A DNA stretch of 64,000 nucleotides from Aureimonas ureilytica (GTDB taxonomy: Bacteria; Pseudomonadota; Alphaproteobacteria; Rhizobiales; Rhizobiaceae), in the NCBI RefSeq assembly GCF_001475935.1, contig NZ_LDQA01000028.1, positions 248,001-312,000 on the forward strand, written 5' to 3'. Below, one piece after another: positions 58,453 to 64,000 of the stretch. The notes under the pieces were generated by a model that had not been told where the DNA came from, did not search any database, and saw only the letters and a program-made list of their open reading frames with translations. Position numbers and translations under genes: made by a program. How positions within the stretch are numbered: position 1 is the stretch's first letter; each line of letters starts with the position of its first letter.

Positions 58453-59013
58453 TCAGAGCGATGCCAGAACCAGCTTCACCTTCTCGCAATAGCGGGCCGA
58501 AGTCGGGTTCATGCGTTTGGAATAATGGCCGGCATTGTATTTGAGAATCGTGCCGCACAGCGTGCCGCCGCCCCGGCGCTCGGCGCCGGCGAGATATTTC
58601 ATGCCGTATTTGATGTTGACGATCGGATTGTAGAGATCGGTCGCATCGCCGGTGAAGCCCATGTCGCGGGCCGTGGCGGGCTTGATCTGCATCAGGCCGA
58701 TCTCACCGGCCCGGCCAGTGACGTCGACGCGGTAGTGGCTTTCGACGGAGACGATGGCATGGGCGAGTTCCACCGGCACGCCATTGGCCTTGGCTTCGCG
58801 CTCGATGATGTCGGCGAAGGGTTTCTGGGCGAGGCGGGCCGCCTCGTCATCGACCGCATCGATCTGGCGGGCGGCGGGGTCTGTCAAATCCTGATCGGTC
58901 GAGGTCTTCTCGATAGGCGCGGTGGAAGTCGAAGAGGCGGTGTCGGCGTCGGCGGCGGTCATAGGCGCAAGCAGAAGCGTCACGGCGGTGGCCATGGCAG
59001 GCAGTCGTCTCAT
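58453..59013 (-). CDS. Lytic transglycosylase, SLT type
   Basis: A 186-residue periplasmic enzyme that would cleave the MurNAc-GlcNAc bond with formation of 1,6-anhydro-MurNAc. A signal peptide (MATAVTLLLAPMTAADA) is followed by a Ser/Thr-rich stretch and an SLT domain: AIVSVESHYRVD with the catalytic Glu, GEIGLMQIKPATARDMGF and LKYNAGHY. Length is short, so only the catalytic module is present. AGGA lies before the ATG at 59013. Nearby are three more wall hydrolase genes, and rnpB is 50 bp further on the same strand. Confidence 0.9.
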   Translation of the reverse strand: MRRLPAMATAVTLLLAPMTAADADTASSTSTAPIEKTSTDQDLTDPAARQIDAVDDEAARLAQKPFADIIEREAKANGVPVELAHAIVSVESHYRVDVTGRAGEIGLMQIKPATARDMGFTGDATDLYNPIVNIKYGMKYLAGAERRGGGTLCGTILKYNAGHYSKRMNPTSARYCEKVKLVLASL

Positions 59014-59202
59014 TTCGGTCCTGTGGTCTTCGACGCTCCCGGCCTAACAATCCGGTTCCGTCGTCCCCTCTCGGCCGCAGATGCGCAGCGGCGGTACCCC
59101 CTCCTTTTGCCCGAAAAATCGAACCGGAAAGCGGCAATTCAGTAACGGAATATTAATAACTGAAACAAAACGCGCTTGAACAAACCTCTGGTCCGCGCGC
59201 TT

Positions 59203-59958
59203 TCAGCCTCCAGTTTGCACTGTTTGGAGGAGTTGCGTCAGCACCTCACCCGTTTCCTGATCGACACATCCATCGACGCGAACGGGCCGAAAATGACGCT
59301 GGAAGGCGCGGGTCACCGAGGCCGTCTCAGGCCCGAAGATTCCGTCGTTTCGGATGCCATAACCATAGGCCGCGAGCTGGCTTTGATAGGCGGCGACCGC
59401 CGCGCCTCGATCCCCCTCGGCCAGCAAAGCTTTGTTTTGCTTATGTTTGCTGGCAAACCAAAGGCCGACACCGGCTGAAAAAAGTTGATCCCAAGGAAAC
59501 AACTCGCCCGGATCTTCCTTCCTCGCAGGCGCAATATCGGAATGCGCCAAGACCAATTGTGGCAAGATCGACCAGCGATTGCCACAATCTTTGCACAATT
59601 CGATGACCGCATCGATCTGCCGTTGCGGAAATGGTCGGTAGCCATGCTCATGGCCGGGATTGACGATCTCGATACCGATGGCGCGCGAGTTTACATCCTC
59701 CCTCCCCTGCCAAGAGCCCCGCCCTGCGTGCCAGGCGCGACGCGCTTCGGGCACAAGCTGAATAATCTCGCCGTCTTCCTCGACGACATAATGAGCCGAG
59801 ACTTCGCTCGCCGGGTCGGTCAGGCGCGCGAGCGCGGCCGCGCCCGTGCGCATCCCCGTGTAGTGGAGCAACAGCATGTCCGGCCCCGCCTGCCCCCGCC
59901 GCTCGTTATGGCTGGGCGACGGCACGCAGCGCGACACGAGTGCACTGTCGGGGCTCAC
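59203..59958 (-). CDS. N-acetylmuramoyl-L-alanine amidase with peptidoglycan-binding domain
   Basis: A 251-residue amidase_2-type (AmpD/AmiD-like) enzyme that cuts the bond between MurNAc and L-Ala. The zinc ligands are visible in LLHYTGM, the substrate-facing SAHYVVEEDGEIIQLVPEARRAWHAG, and the C-terminal AHSDIAPARKEDPGELFPW. A PG-binding-1 domain fills residues about 180-245. No clear signal peptide is seen, so it may be cytoplasmic and act in recycling. The GTG at 59958 overlaps the stop of the TerB-DnaJ gene by four bases (59955-59958). Confidence 0.9.
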   Translation of the reverse strand: MSPDSALVSRCVPSPSHNERRGQAGPDMLLLHYTGMRTGAAALARLTDPASEVSAHYVVEEDGEIIQLVPEARRAWHAGRGSWQGREDVNSRAIGIEIVNPGHEHGYRPFPQRQIDAVIELCKDCGNRWSILPQLVLAHSDIAPARKEDPGELFPWDQLFSAGVGLWFASKHKQNKALLAEGDRGAAVAAYQSQLAAYGYGIRNDGIFGPETASVTRAFQRHFRPVRVDGCVDQETGEVLTQLLQTVQTGG

Positions 59959-60674
59959 TCGGCGGGCGCCATCTTGCCAAGCGTCGCCCAGGCGGCGTTG
60001 ATCGCCTTCATGCGCTCGGTCGCGATCGCCAGAAACTCCTGCGGCACGCCGCGCGCGACGAGACGGTCCGGGTGGTTTTCCTTGACGAGTTCGAGATAGC
60101 GCCGTCGGATCGTCTCGGGACTGTCGCTCGGCTCGACGCCCAGAACCGCATAGGCCCCGGCCTCGCCGCCGATGATATGGCGGGCCTTGAGGCGCTCGAA
60201 CTGCGGTTCGCTGATCTCGAAGAGTTCGGCCACGCGCTCGAGAAAGGCGAGTTCGCGGTCATGAACGAACCCGTCCGCCCCGGCGATGAAGAACAGGCCG
60301 TCGAGAACGTCGGTCAGGAGCGCGCAGTCGCGCTCGCCGCTGCCACACAATCCGCGCATCCGCAGCGCATAGGCCTCGAACCCGGCCGTATCCTGCTTGG
60401 CGAGGTCATAGAGCCGGAAGACGTTTCGCACTTCCTCGGGCGGAATGTCGAAGATACGGCGGAACGCGTTGATTTCGTTCTGACTCACCACGCCATCGGC
60501 CTTTGCCATCTTGGCCGAGAGCGCGATCATCGCCACGGAGAAGGCGACGCGCTTTCGCGTTTCGCGATCGGCTTCAAAGGCCGAGCGAATGCGCTCTACC
60601 AGAGCTTCGACGGTGGCCGCGCCACTGGCCGCGAGATCCCGCACGAGTTGCGCGAGGCTCGAAAAGATCGACAT
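59955..60674 (-). CDS. TerB-DnaJ protein (DjlA-like)
   Basis: A 239-residue protein with a TerB-like helical domain (residues about 45-165, including MIALSAKMAKADGVVSQNEINAFRRIF). A C-terminal J domain has the HPD tripeptide in VKENHPDRL. It resembles DjlA without the N-terminal membrane anchor; residues 1-30 are amphipathic at most. J domains stimulate DnaK. It is translationally coupled to the amidase by a GTGA overlap. Role in envelope stress is an inference from DjlA. Confidence 0.87.
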   Translation of the reverse strand: MSIFSSLAQLVRDLAASGAATVEALVERIRSAFEADRETRKRVAFSVAMIALSAKMAKADGVVSQNEINAFRRIFDIPPEEVRNVFRLYDLAKQDTAGFEAYALRMRGLCGSGERDCALLTDVLDGLFFIAGADGFVHDRELAFLERVAELFEISEPQFERLKARHIIGGEAGAYAVLGVEPSDSPETIRRRYLELVKENHPDRLVARGVPQEFLAIATERMKAINAAWATLGKMAPAE

Positions 60675-60783
60675 GGTTTCTTTCGTTTCAGCCGCGCCGC
60701 CAAGGGCGCCCGACTCGGCACTTTATCGCAGCGCGCTCTCTCGCGACAGCGAAAGCAGGCGGCAGCCAGCCCCTCTCTCGACG

Positions 60784-60811
60784 AAAAAGGCCCGCGCTGG
60801 TGGCGCGGGCC
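60784..60811 (-). terminator. Terminator of the Thr-rich lipoprotein gene
   Basis: On the minus strand, a perfect 9-bp stem GGCCCGCGC/GCGCGGGCC with a 5-base loop is followed by a T run. It lies 32 bases after the stop codon at 60843. Confidence 0.8.
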
Positions 60812-60842
60812 CGGTCGGTGGCGCTGTGGGCCGCCCCTGCCT

Positions 60843-61070
60843 TTACGGCGTGGTGGTCGTCGTGCCCGTCGTGCCCGTGGCACCCGGCGTCGCGGTCATG
60901 CCGGTCGTTCCCGTTGTGCCGGTGGCCGGCGTGGTCGTGGTGGTTCCCGTCGCCGGAGCGGTCGTGGTGCTGGCGGCCGGCGTGGTCGTGTTCGAATTGC
61001 TTTTGTTGTCCGAGCAGGCCGTCAGCGCCAGAAGGGCGACGGCGCTAAGAGCAAGAGAGATCGTCTTCAT
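60843..61070 (-). CDS. Small Thr-rich predicted lipoprotein
   Basis: A 75-residue protein: signal peptide with lipobox LLALTAC, so Cys 19 should be lipidated. The remainder is built from Thr, Gly, Ala and Pro (TTTPAAS, TTTAPATGTTTTTPATG, TTGTTGMT). It has no folded domain visible and is probably an extended surface or periplasmic tether. AGGA lies eight bases before the ATG at 61070, and a strong terminator follows. It is divergent from the GH25 gene. No family is recognised; low-complexity composition makes homology calls unsafe. Confidence 0.65.
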   Translation of the reverse strand: MKTISLALSAVALLALTACSDNKSNSNTTTPAASTTTAPATGTTTTTPATGTTGTTGMTATPGATGTTGTTTTTP

Positions 61071-61274
61071 GAGATACGGTCCTGTTGTTGGTCTGCTGCC
61101 CTTACAACGAGCCAAATGGGGTTCGGTTCGCCTATTTCCTGTTCACGCTGCATTTCATCGGTCACATCTGCGCCAGATCACAGCAAAGCGAGCCGCAGGG
61201 TAACGCCAGCCCGGCGTAAGGTCCCGTGCGCACTTTGCCGCCGCATGGGACGCCATGGCAGGGATACGGAACCG

Positions 61275-62072
61275 ATGCGATCATCACCGAACACGGATCG
61301 CGCGCCGCTCGCCTCGGCCGGCCGGGCGCTGACCCTCGCGCTGTTCGCCTGCCTCGCTCTCACCAGCTGTCGGTCCGTTTCGCTGGATGCGACCGAGTTG
61401 GGCCTTGTCGGCATCAAGGGATCGAAGCCCGAGCATTATCCGGTCCACGGCATCGACGTGTCCAAATACCAGGGCGAGGTGGATTGGGAGGCGGCGCGCG
61501 CGGGCGGTGTCGCCTTCGCCTATATCAAGTCCACCGAGGGCGGAGACCGGATCGACAGCGCCTTCGCGCGCAACTGGAAATATGCCAAGGCCGCCGGCGT
61601 GCCGCGTGGGGCCTATCATTTCTTCTACTGGTGCCGGCCAGGCATCGAGCAGGCACGCTGGTTCATCGAGAACGTGCCGCGCGACCCCGACGCCCTCCCC
61701 CCGGTGCTCGACGTCGAATGGACGCCGGATTCGCCGACCTGCACCCGCCGCCCGCCGCGCGAGGAGATGGTGCGCGAGATGAGCGCCTTCCTGAACGCGG
61801 TGGAGCGCTATTACGGCGTGCGCCCGATCATCTACGCGCCGATCGACATTCACCGCGATCGGCTGATCGGCACCTTCCCCAAGCACCAGTTCTGGCTGCG
61901 CGGCGTGAAGGATCATCCGAGCGAGAACTATCCCGGCCGCGACTGGCGCTTCTGGCAATGGACGGCCACGGGCACCGTGCCGGGGGTCCCGGGCGGGGTC
62001 GATCGCAATGCATTCTCGGGCACGAAAGCCGATTGGGACGCGTGGCTGAAGGCGCATCGACCGGCTTCTTGA
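61275..62072 (+). CDS. GH25 lysozyme (muramidase) lipoprotein
   Basis: A 265-residue glycoside hydrolase family 25 enzyme that cuts the MurNAc-GlcNAc bond. A signal peptide ends in the lipobox LALTSC, so it is likely a lipoprotein. The domain begins HGIDVSKYQGEVDWEAA; the catalytic acids are in LDVEW (about residue 148) with FAYIKSTEG before and FWQWTATG near the end. ATG 61275 has GGA five bases upstream. The two Cys pairs around WCRPG and PTCTRRP may form disulfides. It precedes mltB by 70 bp. Confidence 0.9.
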   Translation: MRSSPNTDRAPLASAGRALTLALFACLALTSCRSVSLDATELGLVGIKGSKPEHYPVHGIDVSKYQGEVDWEAARAGGVAFAYIKSTEGGDRIDSAFARNWKYAKAAGVPRGAYHFFYWCRPGIEQARWFIENVPRDPDALPPVLDVEWTPDSPTCTRRPPREEMVREMSAFLNAVERYYGVRPIIYAPIDIHRDRLIGTFPKHQFWLRGVKDHPSENYPGRDWRFWQWTATGTVPGVPGGVDRNAFSGTKADWDAWLKAHRPAS

Positions 62073-62142
62073 CCACCTCTTCTTCAAAGCGCCGCACTTT
62101 GCCTGTTAGGGCGACGCATCCCTTTTCTATGACGGACCGACC

Positions 62143-63342
62143 ATGACCCTTTCGCTGAAACCTCTGCTTCTTGCTTCCACGCTGCTGCTAGTGGGCGTCG
62201 GCGCGGCCGCCGCGCAGGGCGCGCAGTGCGGCGGCGACTGGAACAGCTTCCTGAAAGGCGTTCGCGCGGAAGCTCTGGCCAAGGGCCTGTCGCAGAACGG
62301 CGTGGACCGGGCGCTGGCCCATGTCCGGCAGGATGAGAAGGTGCTGGCGCGCGATCGCGGCCAGGCCGTGTTCCAGCAGGAATGGCTGCGCTTCCAGGGC
62401 CGCATGGTCAACAAGGACCGGCTTGCGCGCGGCAAGGCGAACCTTCAGAAATACGCCTCGACCTTCCGCGAGGTGGAGGCCAAGACCGGCGTTCCCGGCC
62501 CGGTGATCGCAAGCTTCTGGGGCCTCGAGACCGATTACGGCGCGGTGCTCGGCGATTTCGACACGCTGTCGGCACTGGCGACGCTCGCCCATGACTGCCG
62601 CCGCCCGGAAATCTTCCGCCCGCATCTCATCGGCGCGATAGAGCTGGTGGATCGCGGCTACCTGACGCCCGAGCAGATGAAGGGCGCCTGGGCCGGCGAA
62701 CTCGGCCAGACGCAGATCCTGCCCGAGGACTATATCGCCTTCGGCACGGACCAGGACGGCAACGGCACGATCAATCTCCTGACCGACGTGCCCGACGTCC
62801 TGATGACGACCGGCCAGTTCATCCAGTCCATGGGCTGGCGCAAGGGCGAGCCCTGGCTGGAAGCCATCCGTATGCCGGCCGATTTCCCCTATGATCGCGC
62901 CGCGCTCGTCAACAAGGAGCCGCGCTCAGAATTCGCCAAGCTCGGCGTCACCAAGTCGGACGGCTCGCCGCTGGAGCGCGACGGCATGATGGCATCGATC
63001 ATCCTGCCCCAGGGCAAGGGCGGCCCGGCCTTCCTCGCCTTCCCGAATTTCGACGTCTATCTCAAGTGGAACAATTCGCTGACCTATTCGCTGACCGCCG
63101 GCTATTTCGGCACGCGGCTGGCGGGCGGGCCGGAGGTTGCGGTCGGCAATCCGCAGCCGGGCCTCGACGGCGAGCAGATGAAGCGCCTTCAGCAGCGCCT
63201 CGTGTCGCTCGGCTACGATGTCGGCAAGGTGGACGGGATTCTGGGTGCCAACACGCGCGCGGCCGTCGCCACCGAGCAGCAGAAGCACGGCATGGCGCCG
63301 GACGGCTGGCCCACGACCGAGCTTCTCGCCAAGCTCGGCTGA
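62143..63342 (+). CDS. mltB: Lytic murein transglycosylase MltB family
   Basis: A 399-residue transglycosylase. A signal peptide (LLLASTLLLVGVGAAAAQ) is followed by an SLT_2 domain: VIASFWGLETDYGAVLGDF with the catalytic Glu, WAGELGQTQILPEDY, and KGEPWLEAIRMPADFPYDRA. A PG-binding-1 domain forms the last 65 residues (MKRLQQRLVSLGYDVGKVDGILGANTRAAV). It is soluble and periplasmic rather than lipidated, as no lipobox is seen. ATG 62143 begins at the signal peptide. It follows the GH25 gene and ends at a shared terminator with glyQ. Confidence 0.92.
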   Translation: MTLSLKPLLLASTLLLVGVGAAAAQGAQCGGDWNSFLKGVRAEALAKGLSQNGVDRALAHVRQDEKVLARDRGQAVFQQEWLRFQGRMVNKDRLARGKANLQKYASTFREVEAKTGVPGPVIASFWGLETDYGAVLGDFDTLSALATLAHDCRRPEIFRPHLIGAIELVDRGYLTPEQMKGAWAGELGQTQILPEDYIAFGTDQDGNGTINLLTDVPDVLMTTGQFIQSMGWRKGEPWLEAIRMPADFPYDRAALVNKEPRSEFAKLGVTKSDGSPLERDGMMASIILPQGKGGPAFLAFPNFDVYLKWNNSLTYSLTAGYFGTRLAGGPEVAVGNPQPGLDGEQMKRLQQRLVSLGYDVGKVDGILGANTRAAVATEQQKHGMAPDGWPTTELLAKLG

Positions 63343-63345
63343 TAC

Positions 63346-63379
63346 GAAAAAAGGGCGGCCTTCGAGCCGCCCTTCTTAT
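63346..63379. terminator. Terminator between mltB and glyQ
   Basis: Arms GGGCGGC/GCCGCCC with a 6-base loop and a long A run on the left, giving a T run on the minus strand. It can serve both converging genes, best for glyQ. Confidence 0.75.
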
Positions 63380-63406
63380 GTCGATCAGAGTTTCAGTTTC
63401 GAAGGC

Positions 63407-64000
63407 TCAGGCCACGGCCTTCCAGTTCAGCCCGCCCGCCTCGGTTTGCAGGAAGGCTTCGCCGCAGGCCTTGGCGAGCGTGCGCACCCGCAGGATATAG
63501 CTCTGGCGCTCCGTTACGGAGATCACGCCGCGCGCGTCGAGCAGGTTGAAGACATGGCTGGCCTTGATCGCCTGATCGTACGCCGGCAGCACGCATTTGT
63601 GCAGAGTCTGGTTGCCACCCGAAACCGGCGCGCCGGCCTGGAGCAGCGCGCGGCACTCAGCCTCGGCATCCTCGAAATGCTTGAGCAGCATCGCCGTGTT
63701 GGCGAACTCGAAATTGTGCCTCGAATATTCCTGCTCGGCTTGCAGGAAGACGTCGCCATAGGTGACCTTCTCGTCGCCCTCGCGGCCGTTGAAGTTCAGG
63801 TCGTACACATTGTCGACATTCTGGACATACATGGCGAGGCGTTCGAGACCATAGGTCAGCTCGCCCGCCACGGGCGCGCATTCAATGCCGCAGACCTGCT
63901 GAAAATAGGTGAACTGGGAGACTTCCATCCCGTCGCACCAGCATTCCCAGCCGAGGCCCCAGGCGCCCAGCGTCGGCGACTCCCAGTCGTCCTCCACGAA
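63407..64000 (-). CDS. glyQ: Glycine--tRNA ligase alpha subunit, 3' part only
   Basis: The visible 197 residues run off the right edge of the window. They include [53 protein letters not shown] and [30 protein letters not shown], all from the alpha subunit of the tetrameric bacterial glycyl-tRNA synthetase. This subunit activates glycine with ATP and works with GlyS. Cytoplasmic. The visible 3' end is normal, with its stop 28 bp from a terminator. No frameshift is visible. Confidence 0.93.
   Translation of the reverse strand, partial: FVEDDWESPTLGAWGLGWECWCDGMEVSQFTYFQQVCGIECAPVAGELTYGLERLAMYVQNVDNVYDLNFNGREGDEKVTYGDVFLQAEQEYSRHNFEFANTAMLLKHFEDAEAECRALLQAGAPVSGGNQTLHKCVLPAYDQAIKASHVFNLLDARGVISVTERQSYILRVRTLAKACGEAFLQTEAGGLNWKAVA

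Noticed and set aside
58001-59145. Plus-strand open frames over the rnpB region
   Set aside because: The conserved RNase P RNA segments and the P1 pairing explain the sequence; the frames are accidental.

Overview
The window reads as a chromosomal segment of a high-GC alphaproteobacterium of the order Hyphomicrobiales (Rhizobiales). The basis is the gene order and gene content: a complete alphaproteobacterial division/cell-wall (dcw) cluster followed by lpxC-bamD-recN-ligA, an NdvA-type beta-glucan exporter, a PodJ-like polarity protein, and perfect CtrA-type boxes (TTAA-N7-TTAA). The family is not proven; Aurantimonadaceae is a guess. There is no sign of a prophage, IS element, CRISPR array, tRNA or rRNA. 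Most of the window is vertically inherited housekeeping DNA.

Left part (1-19100): the end of a glycolipid-binding-domain protein, pgk, an SGNH hydrolase, ndvA, a VOC protein, then three members of the 'ligase-associated' DNA-processing group (MBL exonuclease 4890, Lhr-type helicase 8378, PdeM phosphoesterase 13937) separated by unrelated genes. Among and after them lie a TPR-methyltransferase, a YitT-like membrane protein, a small lipoprotein, an HPP-CBS protein, a SulP transporter, a saccharopine-dehydrogenase/DUF4166 protein, and a minus-strand group of TSUP transporter, TIGR02186 protein, DUF3429 protein and DCC protein.

Middle (19200-31500): a 1320-residue PodJ-like protein opposite a MerR regulator, a possible 68-residue small gene with its own terminator, prmA with an SCO copper protein, a hexapeptide acyltransferase, an MFS exporter, a Tim44-domain protein, the AzlCD branched-chain amino-acid exporter and an exonuclease carrying a SWIM-like zinc motif.

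Right part (31600-57400), all minus strand. In transcription order it runs mraZ-rsmH-ftsL-ftsI-murE-murF-mraY-murD-ftsW-murG-murC-murB, terminator, ddl-ftsQ-ftsA-ftsZ, terminator, lpxC, terminator, bamD, terminator, recN, ligA. These genes make the peptidoglycan precursor (MurB-F, Ddl, MraY, MurG), polymerise and cross-link it at the septum (FtsW, FtsI, FtsL, FtsQ), and build the Z-ring (FtsZ, FtsA). They also commit lipid A synthesis (LpxC) and insert outer-membrane proteins (BamD). Regulation is partly visible. Four TGGGN repeats spaced 10 bp apart overlap a good sigma-70 promoter upstream of mraZ. CtrA boxes lie upstream of both mraZ and ddl. A strong hairpin-terminator sits between ftsI and murE.

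Far right (57600-64000): rnpB (RNase P RNA, minus strand), then a concentration of wall-degrading enzymes: an SLT lytic transglycosylase, an AmiD-type amidase, a GH25 muramidase lipoprotein and an MltB transglycosylase. With them are a TerB-DnaJ protein and a Thr-rich mini-lipoprotein. The window ends inside glyQ.

I did not find a clearly new biological system. The most informative signals are the regulatory architecture of the dcw cluster, the scattered repair module, the exonuclease-SWIM protein and the small orphan gene.
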